From Gemella haemolysans ATCC 10379 (GTDB lineage Bacteria > Bacillota > Bacilli > Staphylococcales > Gemellaceae): a stretch of 64,000 nucleotides of DNA. This document shows, piece after piece, positions 45,808 to 57,600 of this stretch; the stretch's first letter is position 1; each line of letters begins with the position of its first letter. The stretch spans positions 1 to 64,000 of the forward strand of contig NZ_ACDZ02000013.1 in NCBI RefSeq assembly GCF_000173915.1, read 5' to 3'. The position numbers and the translations under genes were made by a program. Under the pieces are notes generated by a model, which worked only from the letters and a program-made list of their open reading frames with translations, made no database searches and was not told the origin of the DNA.

Positions 45808-46491
45808 ATGATTACTATTATAGTGCCAATTTATAACGAAGAAAAAACAATACGTGATTTTGTCTATAATCTGTATTGTTTGTATAACATAAAGGAACAT
45901 GAGGTGCTTTTTGTTGATGGGGGTTCGACAGATAAGACAAAAGAAATCCTAGATGAACTTTCTTATTTCGGTTACTCATATCACTTATCGGATAAAAAAG
46001 GTCGTGCAAATCAGATGAATTATGGTGCAAAAATTGCCAAAGGTGATATTCTATGGTTTGTTCATTGCGATAGTGTCCTTCAAAAAGATGTAATAGAAAA
46101 AGTGCTTGCCTGTCCTACTGAAGTTGGTTGTCTAAAGATTAGATTCTACCCAAGTAGCTTTCCTATGTGGGTAAATTCTCTCGTTTCTAATATGCGTGCA
46201 AGTATTACTAACCTTGCCTTTGGGGATCAAGCGATATTTCTATCAAAGAAAGTATTTGAAAAAGTTGGAGGATATAAAGATATGCCTTTAATGGAAGACT
46301 ATAAACTTTCTGAGGATTTAAGTGCACTTAGTTATAAAATTACAGTAATCGACTCCCCTATCACTACATCTACAAGAAGATACAAAAATCATACTGTAAA
46401 AACAATGTGGCAGATGCAACAATACCAAAAAATGTATCGACGTGGTATTCCTATAGAAGAAATTGCAAAAATGTATAAAGATGTAAGATAG
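45808..46491 (+). CDS. Family 2 glycosyltransferase of the rSAM/selenodomain-associated type
   Basis: GT-A fold glycosyltransferase, 227 residues from ATG 45808 (MITIIVPIYNEEKTIRDFVY). AGGAG precedes this ATG, while the upstream ATG at 45751 has no site. It shows the nucleotide-sugar pocket VLFVDGGSTDKTKEIL, GRANQMNYGAKIAKGDILWF, the metal-binding H-C-D in FVHCDSVL, and FGDQAIFLSKKVFEKVGGY. This set matches the 'transferase 2' glycosyltransferases that travel with radical SAM/selenocysteine proteins; such a protein is encoded two genes downstream. It has an extended -10 (TGTTATAAT) near 45770. The sugar and acceptor are unknown. Confidence 0.75.
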   Translation: MITIIVPIYNEEKTIRDFVYNLYCLYNIKEHEVLFVDGGSTDKTKEILDELSYFGYSYHLSDKKGRANQMNYGAKIAKGDILWFVHCDSVLQKDVIEKVLACPTEVGCLKIRFYPSSFPMWVNSLVSNMRASITNLAFGDQAIFLSKKVFEKVGGYKDMPLMEDYKLSEDLSALSYKITVIDSPITTSTRRYKNHTVKTMWQMQQYQKMYRRGIPIEEIAKMYKDVR

Positions 46492-46568
46492 CTTATTTTA
46501 TACTTTTTGAGTAATATCTTCAAATCATTTTTACTAATTTTTGGTATTAGATAAATCAGACAATTTCA

Positions 46569-46597
46569 TTGATTATTTATGCAAACTAACTTATAAT
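46569..46597 (+). promoter_or_regulatory. Possible promoter of the AhpD-like/radical SAM pair
   Basis: -35 TTGATT (46569-46574), a 17-bp spacer, and -10 TATAAT (46592-46597), 37 bp before ATG 46634. It may add to read-through from the glycosyltransferase gene. Confidence 0.55.
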
Positions 46598-46633
46598 AAA
46601 ATTATATACAAATTTTTAAAGGAGAGAATAAAT

Positions 46634-46972
46634 ATGGCAGATTATTTTAAAAAGAAACATTTAATAGAATTTGGTGAAGGAAAATTTGGTGAAGACGCAC
46701 CTGATTATTGGAAAAACTTTATGAATTACTACGGTAATGTCATGGCTGAAGGTGAACTAACAACTCGCGAGAAGGCACTTATCGCACTTGCTGTAGCTCA
46801 TGCTGAAGCTTGTCCTTATTGTATTGATGCTTATACTAGTACTTGTTTAGAAGAAGGTTGCGATCAAGATCAAATTGCAGAAGCTATCCACGTTGCAGCA
46901 GCAATGAAAGCTGGTATTACTCTAGTTCACGGTCTTCAAAGTAAAGAATTATCGGATAAATTAACAAATTAG
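46634..46972 (+). CDS. AhpD-like carboxymuconolactone decarboxylase-fold protein
   Basis: 112 residues from ATG 46634 (MADYFKKKHLIEFGEGKFGE), which has AAGGAGAG before it. The AhpD-type redox centre is AHAEACPYCIDAYTSTCLEE, with the CxxC pair and a third cysteine a little after. The downstream helix is IAEAIHVAAAMKAGITLVHG. Proteins of this kind accompany the ArsS-like radical SAM family ('arsenosugar biosynthesis-associated peroxidase-like'). The ArsS-like protein is encoded 7 bp downstream. It probably supplies a dithiol or peroxidatic function to the pathway. Confidence 0.8.
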   Translation: MADYFKKKHLIEFGEGKFGEDAPDYWKNFMNYYGNVMAEGELTTREKALIALAVAHAEACPYCIDAYTSTCLEEGCDQDQIAEAIHVAAAMKAGITLVHGLQSKELSDKLTN

Positions 46973-46979
46973 TATTGAT

Positions 46980-47942
46980 ATGACAGAGTTAAATATTCCT
47001 AAATTTTTTGACCAAGTTGAGGAAAAACAATATTTATTAACTGAAGAATTTCCTGAAGTTATGCAAATCAATGTAGGTAGTTTATGCAATATTACATGCA
47101 GTCACTGTCACGTTGATGGTGGACCTACAAGAAAAAATAATATGGTTCGAGAAACTTTTGAACAGATTATCGAAGCATTCAAAGTTGGTAAATATAAAAC
47201 GATGGATATTACAGGTGGTGCACCTGAGATGAATCCAAACTTCAGATGGTTTTTAAAAGAGATTTCTAAGTACGCTAAAACTATAATTGTAAGAACTAAT
47301 CTAATTATCTTAGATGTTCCCGCTTATAGAGATATACCAGAATTATATCGTGACTTAAAGGTTCAAGTAGTGGCGTCTCTACCCTACTACAACGAAAAAG
47401 TTGTAGCTAAGCAACGTGGTAAAGGTGTTTTTCCTAAGTCAATAGAAGTACTAAGAAGACTAAATGAACTAGGCTATGGAAAAGAAGAAGACCTTATCTT
47501 AAACCTAGTCTATAATCCTAATGGAGCGTTTTTACCCCCTAAACAAGAAGCACTAGAAAAAACGTATAAGAAAAAACTATATGACAATTTTGAAATTGTC
47601 TTTAATAACCTATTCGCAATAACAAACAATCCTATAGGAAGATTCTCTGAATTTTTATATAGAGAAGATTTATATGAGGGATATATGAATAAACTTTATA
47701 AAGCATATAACCCTGCAACATTACCGGGACTTATGTGTAGAAACATGATTTCTGTTGGTCCTGATGGATCTTTATATGATTGTGACTTTAACTACATTGA
47801 AAAACTTAAAATCTCTGGTGAAGTTAACCATGTTAGTCAACTTGTAGATAATCATACAGGAGTGCGTAGAATTGTCACTGGTATGCACTGTTATGGTTGC
47901 ACAGCAGGAGCTGGTTCATCTTGAGGTGGAGAGACTTGCTAG
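46980..47942 (+). CDS. ArsS-like radical SAM protein with probable selenocysteine (UGA at 47922)
   Basis: Radical SAM enzyme. The cluster motif CNITCSHCHVDGG lies near residue 33 (CxxxCxxC), followed by MDITGGAPEMNP. A Cys-rich C-terminal domain has GLMCRNMISVGPDGSLYDCD and GMHCYGCTAGAGSS. The plain frame stops at UGA 47922-47924 after 314 residues. Reading UGA as selenocysteine adds GGETC before UAG 47940. Relatives end, as I recall, in GSSC-G-G, so UGA sits where they have Cys. A SECIS-like hairpin follows. It is the last gene of a likely glycosyltransferase/AhpD-like/rSAM operon and starts without a strong ribosome site. Family and radical SAM assignment are strong; Sec is likely but unproved. 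Confidence 0.72.
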
Positions 47943-47956
47943 CATAGGTTATGCTA
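47925..47956 (+). promoter_or_regulatory. SECIS-like hairpin after the in-frame UGA
   Basis: UAGCAUA (47940-47946) and UAUGCUA (47950-47956) form a perfect 7-bp stem with triloop GGU. It begins 15 nt after UGA 47924, and the loop is 22 nt away. Bacterial SECIS elements lie directly after UGA with a short stem and a loop starting with G, often GGU. The stop codon UAG is the first three bases of the stem. A separate terminator follows. Confidence 0.6.
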
Positions 47957-47967
47957 ATAATAAACGA

Positions 47968-47996
47968 AAAGAAGCCATTAATACGGCTTCTTTTTT
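47968..47996. terminator. Terminator after the radical SAM gene
   Basis: AAGAAGCC pairs with GGCTTCTT around an 8-nt loop, followed by six T on the plus strand. A residues on the other side allow it to serve the convergent gene at 48003 too. Confidence 0.85.
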
Positions 47997-48002
47997 CTTA
48001 AA

Positions 48003-48326
48003 CTATTTTTTAATTAATGTACCAATAATATTTCCAGCAATATCACTAAGTCCACTTCCACTATTACTGGTAATATTAAACAACTCACTCATATCACTAC
48101 TTAATGAATTTTCCTTAGAATATGATTCTAATACTTTATTAATCATCGGTCCCACAAGCGCTGATCCTGCACCTTGATTTAGTTGTTCTAATGCTTTGTT
48201 TAGAATATCACTAACAAATGATGGTGCTTGATTACCACCAATAATATTATTAATTAATTCTTTTATTTTGTCTTCTAATCCACTACTCCCTGAAGATAAA
48301 ACATTTTCTAGTATATTTTTTAGCAT
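48003..48326 (-). CDS. Hypothetical protein, Gly/Ser/Asn-rich
   Basis: 107 residues that I do not recognise. It is predicted mostly helical with repeated amphipathic segments (MLKNILENVLSSGSSGLEDK, IKELINNIIGGNQAPSF, ILNKALEQLNQGAGSALVGP, MINKVLESYSKE). There are no cysteines, signal peptide or membrane helix. A GAGAGGTG site precedes the ATG. It converges on the radical SAM gene and shares its terminator. Codon use looks like its neighbours, so it is probably a real gene. Confidence 0.6.
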   Translation of the reverse strand: MLKNILENVLSSGSSGLEDKIKELINNIIGGNQAPSFVSDILNKALEQLNQGAGSALVGPMINKVLESYSKENSLSSDMSELFNITSNSGSGLSDIAGNIIGTLIKK

Positions 48327-48440
48327 ATTACACCTCTCTAATTAATTTATTCTAGTTTATCATATGAAACATAAATGTACTATATATAATTCTTTTTCCT
48401 AAATTGTAAAGTTAAATACATAAAATTTCGTATCTATAAT

Positions 48441-48473
48441 AAATACGGTTGATAATAAATATCAGCCGTATTT
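48441..48473. terminator. Hairpin, possible second terminator
   Basis: A near-perfect 14-bp stem around a 5-nt loop is flanked by A and T residues on both sides. It may back up the adhesin terminator and protect the 107-residue gene from read-through. Confidence 0.5.
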
Positions 48474-48606
48474 AAATTTATAAGAAACTAAAAAAGAATG
48501 TAAAATTTCCTTATAATTTAAGACAACAAACCGTTATTTAGATTTCTAGAATGTTTAATTCTCATGCCCGGACTTGACAAAGAGCCAATTTAGTATACAA
48601 CTATAC

Positions 48607-48640
48607 AAAAAAACCCTTGAAAAATATCAAGGGCTTTTTA
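48607..48640 (-). terminator. Terminator after the adhesin gene
   Basis: Minus strand: GCCCTTGA pairs with TCAAGGGT around TATTTT, followed by seven T residues, about 30 bp after the stop at 48672. Confidence 0.88.
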
Positions 48641-48671
48641 CTATACTTAAAGATTTATTATAAACTTTAAA

Positions 48672-51600
48672 TTAGTTTTTGTCGTTTTTACGACGTCTTG
48701 TTGCTGAAAGTAATCCACCTAGGATTCCTAATCCCAATCCTACTAATCCAGTACTAGTTTCAGTTGTACCTGTATTAGCTAAACGTTTTGTTGGTTCCAC
48801 CGGTTTATTTGGTTCCACTGGTTTATTTGGTTCCACTGGTTTGTTTGGTTCCACCGGTTTGTTTGGTTCCACCGGTTTGTTTGGTTCCACTGGTTTGTTT
48901 GGTTCCACCGGTTTATTTGGTTCCACTGGTTTGTTTGGTTCCACCGGTTTATTTGGTTCCACTGGTTTGTTTGGTTCCACCGGTTTGTTTGGTTCCACTG
49001 GTTTGTTTGGTTCCACTGGTTTTGTTGGTTCCATTGGTTTATTTGGTTCCACTGGTTTGTTTGGTTCCACTGGTTTGTTTGGTTCCACTGGTTTATTTGG
49101 TTCCACTGGTTTATTTGGTTCCACTGGTTTGTTTGGTTCCACTGGTTTATTTGGTTCCACTGGTTTGTTTGGTTCCACTGGTTTGTTTGGTTCCACTGGT
49201 TTGTTTGGTTCCACTGGTTTGTTTGGTTCCACTGGTTTGTTTGGTTCCACTGGTTTGTTTGGTTCCACTGGTTTGTTTGGTTCCACTGGTTTGTTTGGTT
49301 CCACTGGTTTGTTTGGTTCCACTTCATATACATAAGTTACGTTTTGTGGTTCTTCTGTTACTTTGCCATTTTCGTTTCCTTCTGTACGTGTTGGTACTAG
49401 GTTGTACACTTTTCCACTTGGCGTTGTAATCTTAGTTGGTTTCAACGCTTCTGTTGCTGTGTTGAAGTCTTTTCCTGTCGGTGCATCTTTTTCTGCGTCT
49501 TTAGGTATTTCGTACCCTTCAATTGAGTTTCCTTCAGTATCTTTGTAAGTTACTGTTACGTTACCTTTTGCTAATTCATATACATAAGTTACGTTTTGTG
49601 GTTCTTCTGTTACTTTTCCACTTTCATTTCCTTCTGTACGTGTTGGTACTAGGTTGTACACTTTTCCACTTGGCGTTGTAATCTTAGTTGGTTTCAACGC
49701 TTCTGTTACAGTAGTGTACTCTTTTCCTGTTGGTGCATCTTTTTCTGCATCTTTAGGTGTTTCATATCCTTCAATTGAGTTACCTTCAGTATCTTTGTAA
49801 GTTACTGTTACATTACCTTTTGCTAATTCATATACATAAGTCACGTTTTGCGGATTTTCTGTTACTTTACCTTTTTCGTTTCCTTCTGTACGGGTTGGTA
49901 CTAGGTTGTATACTTTTCCATCTTTCGTTGTAATCTTAGTTGGTTTCAACGCTTCCGTTACAGTAGTGTACTCTTTTCCTGTTGGTGATTGTGTTTCAAC
50001 ATTCTTAGGTGTTTCATATCCTGGAATCTTGTTACCTTCAGTATCTTTATAAGTTACTGTTACGTTACCTTTTGCTAATTCATATACATAGGTCACGTTT
50101 TGTGGTGTTTCTGTTACTTTGCCATTTTCGTTTCCTTCTGTACGTGCTGGTACTAAGTTGTATACTTTTCCACTTGGCGTTGTAATCTTAGTTGGTTTCA
50201 ATGTATCTATTGCTGTATTGAAGTCTTTTCCTGTTGGTGCATCTTTTTCTGCATCTTTTGGTGTTTCATAGCCTTCAATCTTATTACCTTCTGTATCTTT
50301 GTAAGTTACTGTTACATCACCTTTAACTAATTCATATACATAAGTCACGTTTTGTGGTTCTTCTGTTACTTTACCATTTTCGTTTCCTTCTGTACGTGTT
50401 GGTACTAGGTTATATACTTTTCCATCTGGTGTTGTAATCTTAGTTGGTTTCAATGCTTCTGTTGCTGTATTGAAGTCTTTTCCTGTTGGTGATTCTTTTT
50501 CTGCATCTTTTGGTGTTTCATATCCTTCAATTGTATTACCTTCAGTATCTTTGTAAGTTACTGTTACGTCACCTTTTGCTAATTCATATACATATGTTAC
50601 GTCTTGTGGTTCTTCTGTTACTTTTCCACTTTCATTTCCTTCTGTACGTGCTGGTACTAAGTTATATACTTTTCCACTTGGCGTTGTAATCTTAGTTGGT
50701 TTCAACGCTTCTGTTGCTGTATTGAAGTCTTTTCCTGTTGGTGCATCTTTTTCTGCATCTTTTGGTGTTTCATATCCTTCAATTGTATTACCTTCAGTAT
50801 CTTTGTAACTTACTGTTACGTTACCATTTACTAACTCATATTGGTAAGTTACAGTGATTTCGTTTTCTTCTACTTTTCCAGACACTGGTTTAGATCCATC
50901 TAATAATCCTTCACGTTCAGTAATTAATCGATATACTTTACCGTCTGCTGTAGTAATCTTAGATGCTTTTTTGTCTGCAACATTGTAATCACTGTTAACA
51001 CTTACATTTGTTACAGGTTTTAATCCATCAGTTGTTACAGTTTCAGTTGTATCACCAGGCATTGTTGCAGTTCCGGCTAGTGGTTGACCATTTTTATCAA
51101 CATATTTCACATTTACTGCTGATTTTTTCTCTTTGTAAACGAATGTTACAACTTTATCAGCTTCTGTTACTGTTCCTGTTTCTGGCTCTGAGGTATTGTA
51201 TAATCCATTGTTTTCAGCTACAAGTTCATATACTTTTCCAACTGCTGTTGTGATCTTAGTCGCTTTTTTCTCAGCTACTTTATTATCGTAGCTTGTACCT
51301 AATTCTGCTTCAGTAACTGCTGTAACACCAGCTGCTGTTACAGTTTCAGTTGTATCACCAGGCATTGTTGCAATTCCTGCTAGTGGAGCTCCTGTTTCAT
51401 CTACATATTTAACAAGTACATTTCCTTTAACTTCTTCATAAACATAGGTTACTTCAAGAGTTTTTCCTGATACTACTTGTCCAGTTGCAGCTCCAACATT
51501 TTCTCCGTTTGTTACAACTGCTTCAACAGAGTAAGTTGCATTAGTTGTAGTAGTACCTTCTTTTGTAACTAGTTTATATTTTTTGTTGTTAAATTCAATT

Positions 51601-54600
51601 GTTGCTGGTTTTTCATCATTTTCAGTTGCATTATATGCTGTTCCTACTTTAACATTTGTAGAATCTTGTACAGATTTTTTGATTTCAGTTCCATCAGTAT
51701 TAATGTATTTGATCACTACTGAACCTGCTTTTTCGTAAACATAAGTAACTTCTTTTGTTTTACCTTCTTCTACAGTTCCAGTAACTGATGCTGAATCAGC
51801 TTTTACTCCATTGTTTGAAGTTATTAAGTAATATACTTCTCCAGTTGCTGTTGTAATCTTATTCGGTTTATTAACTGAAGTGCCTGCATCATAATTTGTA
51901 CCATTTGATACATCTGTAGCATTTGCAACAGCTAATCCTTTTTCTTCTACTGTAGTTGGAGTTGTTGCATCATCGAATGTTAATGCACCTGTTAATTTAG
52001 TACCATCTGATAATTCATATTTAGTCACTACACTTCCTAGTAACTCATATTGATAAGTAACTATAATTTCGTTTTCTTCTACTTTACCAGTTGCTGGTTT
52101 AGAACCTGCTTGTAAACCATTTCTATCAGCAATTAGTCGGTAAACTTTACCATCTTCAGTTGTAATCTTCGTAGCTTTTTTACTTGTAACATCATAGTCT
52201 GATTTAATACTTGCATCTGTTACAGGTTTTAATCCATCAGCCGTTACTATTTCAGTTGTATCGCCAGGCATTGTTGCAGTTCCTGCGATTGGACGACCTT
52301 GACTATCTACATATTTAACAGTTACACCAGATTTTTTCTCTTTATAAACGTAAGTTACTTCTAATGTTTCAGCTTTTACTCGTCCAGTTACTGCTGCAGA
52401 ATCATTCTTAAGTCCTGTTGCATCATATTGAACTTCACCTTCAGTTTTTGCTTCAGTTACTAGTTCAAAGATTTTACCTTCAGACGTTGTAATTTTAGCT
52501 GGTTTATTGGTTGCATCAGTTACATTATATTGTGTTCCTGTAGTTACATTATCTTTATCAGTACGGTCATCTTTAATCTTATTACCTTCTGTATCAATAT
52601 AATGAACAACTACGCTTCCTTTTTTCAACTCATAAATATACGTAATTTCTTTATTTCCTTCAGCAACCGTACCAGTTGGTTCTGCTTTTGTAGCTTGGTT
52701 CACATTAGTTCTTACACCATTAGCATCATATTGAACATTTCCTTCTGTCTTAGCTACCGTTACTAATTCGTAAATCTTACCATCATTTGTTTCATAACGA
52801 GTTGGTTTATTTTCTGAAGTTGTAGTATCGTACGCTTCACCAGTTGGAACATTATCCTTAATAACCTTATCTGCTAATCCGAATCCTCTTCCATTGGTAT
52901 CTTGATACTTCACTCTTACAGTACCTTTGGCTAATTCATATACATAAGTAATCTCTGTAGTTCCCTCTACTAAATTACCGTAATCTCTTGGTGTGTTTGG
53001 TTTCACTCTTCTCAAGTTATAGATTTTTCCATCTTCCAATGTAATTTTATCAGGTCTGAATTTTTCTCTTTTCTCACCTTGAAGAGCACCCATACTAAAA
53101 CTTGATTTATTAGGTCCTGTAAGCTCTGTACCATCAACATCCGTAGCATTTTTTAATTTTTGTTCTGATACATAAGCCTGTTTAGCTTTAATGACATTAC
53201 CTTCTGTATCTTCGTAATTGATATTAATAGAACCTTTTCTAGCTTCATAAAGAACTGTATATTCTTTATTTTCAATAATTTCTCTTGATAAAGTTACGGT
53301 TACAGGTGTGTCTTGACCAGCCGGAGTATAAATAATATCCATTGTAAATGCTTCAGTTACTGGTCTAATAACAGCATCTTTCTTATTACTAATTGCAGGT
53401 AAAGTTGTACTGTTACCATTACTATCTTTCGCAACAGTTGTAACACTTTGACCAAATTCTCTCTTATCTTTAGAAATCGTTACTTCACCACTACTTGCAT
53501 TTAAAGTAAGGTTAGTGTCTGTTGTAGTCCATCTATTTCCTTCTTTAGTAACGATAGAAGTAATTGGTTCTTTTTGACCTTTAGGAATATACGTAATTTC
53601 TAATCGTGTAGTTTCTGAAGCTAATGGAGAAATCACTTTATTACCAGCATCATCTGTTGAAGAAACATTTGTTAATGTATTATTTGAATCTTTTGTCACT
53701 ACAGAAATTCCTGTTCCAGCTTTTACCTTATCAGCTGCAATCGTTACTTTTCCTGTAACTGGATCTACTTGAATATCCTCATTTGTAGATTTCCATGTAA
53801 CAGTTGGTTCTTTTTCTACATTTTTAATTGTTTCATCATCTTTTCTACCAACTAAAGTATACTCATTATTACCAGTTGGAGAAACTTCAGTCGGCCAATC
53901 AAGAGGAGAATTATAAACTCTTTGCCATGGTCCATAGATTTTCTCTCCAGTTCTTGGTCCTTCTTTAATCGTATAAACAACACGTTTAGCTGGACGTGTA
54001 AATGTTCTCTGAGGGAAAATGACATTTCCTTCATTATCTTTTTCTACATAATTAATTGTACGAGTTACATCTTTACGTTCTTCTTTACGATCAGCTTCTA
54101 CATAAACATAAATTACTTTTTTCGTTTGTTGTTTTTCATACGTTCCGCTTGTTGCATCTGATTCTGCATGGACATTACTATAGATATAAGCTTTTCCATC
54201 ATTTGCTCTATCAATGATACCGTATGATGAAGTAGTATATGGATCGTTTTGGAATCCTTTATCGGCAGTTTCAGACATAATATCATTACCTGATAAATTA
54301 ACGTGTCTTACTTTTAATTTACCACGTTGATCTTCTGTTATTAATCCTACTTTATTAGATTCTAACCATGAATTTCTACCATCTTTCAACCAAACTTGTG
54401 ATTGACCTTCAACTAAGTTAGGGTTGTCTTCGTGTACATGGACATCGAAACTCGTTTGGAATTTTTCTCCTTTGTGAAGAATATACTCTCTATCGAATAC
54501 ATACTTAACTGCAGTAACCGTACTCCAATCCGTAATTTGATCTGCAGTTACGTATTGTGCTGTAGTTTTTTCAGCATTTGTTCCTTTAGAAGTTGTATAT

Positions 54601-57600
54601 ACCACATGATAATCAGCTGTAGATGGGATAGGGCCTTTTAGACTTGTTTCTGCTACTTTATGAGGTTCAGCATAATTTTTAGGAATTTCAACCATCACTT
54701 CTTTTAATACTGCTGGTGCATCAGCAGCATTTACTACAGATGGGTTAAGAACAACATCTTCACCATTTTTAACGTTGATAATTCCCATTACTCCAACTTC
54801 ATTTTTCTTCGCAATGGTTAATTGAGTATAGTATTCCGATGCCACTTTTAATGTTACATCTGTAGTTGCTTTGACAACTTGTCTTCCAGGTTCATGACCT
54901 TCTAGAATATCGGCACTTAAACTTGGATCTTTACCTACTAAACGTTGTGATTCTTTGTCCCATACTAAGTATGAATCAATATGATACGTACCGTTTTCTG
55001 CTTGACCATTATTGACTACTTCAAATGTTAAGGCAACTGGTCCATCATTGTTCAATTGGTTTAAGTTTAAGTCAACAGACTTCAATCCTAAATCTTTTGC
55101 TTTAAAGATATAAGCTGTCTTTCCAGTTCCTTTATAGTCTTTTATAATTTTATCTGGGTTAATGACTTCCGTATCTTTTACTACCTCTTCATAATCTCCC
55201 GCACTGTAGTTTGCTCTACCTTGTGTCGAGAATTTATTTGAAAACATTTTATTATCCATCGGCATACGGAAATTCGTCAATGGAAGTGTAGAGTCTGCAA
55301 CTAACATAACTGTCGCGTTTTGAATCTTCTCATCTAAATCTTCTGAATTTAGTACTTTTTTCCCATCTACTGTCTTAATAGCATTATTATAATACTCAGG
55401 TGCTGTATAACGAACCATAAATGGTACGATTTGGTTACGAGTAATATTATCTTTATTGCTTCCTCGGTTCGCATCATAACTTTCTCCCCATGTAGCACCA
55501 AATGGTAAAACTGGGCTAATACCTAATCCTGCTGTGAAGCGTTCTTTTGTATGAACTGCTGTATTATAATTATTTTTCTTAGCTGTTGCAGGATAAGTCA
55601 TTGTTGTAGCAGCTTCTAATGAATTTCCTTGAGTTGATAAGCTAACTTCAATATTATTTTCATGACGTGTGATACTATCGTCAGCTGCCATTTCTTGCCA
55701 ATTAGCCATCGTCGTTCTAACCGTAGATCTGAATCCTAATGGAACGTAGTTATCGCCAGCTTCGATAAATTTATCAGCAATATCTGGATGTTCTAATACT
55801 AAACGTGTGAATTGTTTTGATTTATCAATTTCAACTTCTTCATATAATTGATTAGCTGTTGACATTTCTTTTAACTCTTCACGAGTTCCATCTGCTTTTA
55901 CCCCATATAATTTAAATGGTTTTGCAAAAGTATAATTAAAGCTTTGTTTACTTGTTTCTGAATTATTATAATATTCAAGTTTAGTTGTTCCATCTTTTTG
56001 AATAACATTTGCATGTGTTTCAGTTAGTTGGAAGTGAGTAAAGTAAGTATTTGGTTTATCTGTTGGAACAGAATATACAAAATAATTATTATCTAGTTTA
56101 TCTCCATTACCTTTTAACGCTCTTGGTGTCAATGCACCGTTTTTATCTCTTAATGGACCTGGATTGTAAGCATAATGAACATTAAATTCATCAGTATCAC
56201 TCTGATTAGAGAATAAACGCTGTTTATTTGGTGTAGTAACACCAGTAGCCATACGTTCACCCGGGATAGGTGCTGGACGATCATCACCAATCAAGAATTT
56301 TAATTGATTATTTAAAGCTTCTGATGTCGCTAATACTTGGGTATAAGTAGAACCATCTGGACGATGACCAATTGCCTTGTATTCAATATCAACTTTTTTA
56401 CCACCATTAGAACTTAAATACTCTTCCATTTTTTGTGGATTATCAAAATACCCTTCTTTTACACGGAAGACTGGACCATTATTACCTTTGTTTAAACCAA
56501 CCCTAGTAGGTCTCTTATATGCATCTACAGAAGTTTTATCGTAATTTAACTTAGCAACATTTCCTTCTAACGTCCAATAATGGTTTGTTTCAACTGTTGG
56601 AACTAATTCTAGGAATTCTGGAATACCTGTAATTGTATAATCTACATCTGTTAGTCGACCGTTCCCATTTTTATCACCTACATCTGTACCTTGTAAAAAT
56701 TCTTTTCCTCTATCATATGTAATAAATGGCAGAGTAAAAGTATTCCCCTTAATTGGACTAAATGTTCCATCGGAATTTTTAGTTCCAACAATTAATTCTC
56801 TATCATAGTATCCTGGAACATAATCAAAAAGATTTTTATTTTCTTTTTTATCAGATTCTTTATAAAGAATTTGAGATAGATATTCATATTTAGCTGTAGC
56901 AGTTGTTGTAGAAATTAGCTCGTCTCCATTATAAAATTCTGCTCTAGCAATAGTTGTATCACCAGCTGACGGACTCTTATCAATTGAAGAACTGATTTGT
57001 TGTTCAATATTAATTTGACCTACAGTACCACCAGTAATCGTGTTCAGATTAATTTCATAAATAAAGTTATTTTCATCTGAAAGATCTTTTGGACTTCCAC
57101 TTGCTAACGCTGAGTTAGAAAGTGATGGTTTCACATCTGAATTCAAATGATTTTTAGGAATAATATAACGAATTTTACCATTTTTAATTGGTGTTGCAGA
57201 TGAACTTGAAAAACCTAATTGTAATTTCAATACACGTTTTCCATCTCCATTACTTACTACCGGAACCGTATCTTCACTTATATTTTTACTTACACCATTA
57301 GAATCTAAGAATGTTAAATGTCCATAAAGTGCATCATTACTTACACTAGCACCTGCACGTAAATCTTCCTTAGGAATTTCTTTTCCATTACGAACGTCTC
57401 TTTTACCACTCATGAATCTAGTAATTACATTCATAACAGAATTACGACTTTTTGTAGCTCGTTTAAATAAGTCATCTAATTCAGCTTTTGTTAGAGATGA
57501 ATTATCTAAAGAAGCATTTGCATCTTTAATTACTGTTTTTGCCTCTTCAACTACTTTTCTATCATCTGCTGAAGTTAATCCTCTTGCATTAAAAACTGCC

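Larger units (their letters stand above)
48327..48671. other. Intergenic region between the 107-residue gene and the adhesin gene
   Basis: 345 bp with two hairpins. One is a symmetrical stem at 48441-48473 (AAATACGGTTGATA with TATCAGCCGTATTT). The other is the adhesin terminator at 48607-48640. No gene was recognised. Confidence 0.7.

Noticed and set aside
47940-47956. The hairpin after the radical SAM UGA as an intrinsic terminator.
   Set aside because: No T tract follows it (AATAATAAACG does), and a standard terminator lies just downstream at 47968-47996. A SECIS role fits better.
48679-49429. Long open frames on both strands across the EPNKPV array (readings rich in GLFGST, NQWNQT and LVPPV).
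   Set aside because: They are by-products of a stop-free 18-bp unit repeated in phase. They lack ribosome sites, and the adhesin frame explains the region fully.
48788-50842. Possible CRISPR array, because of regularly spaced repeats.
   Set aside because: The repeats are in-frame protein repeats without unique spacers, and no cas gene is present.
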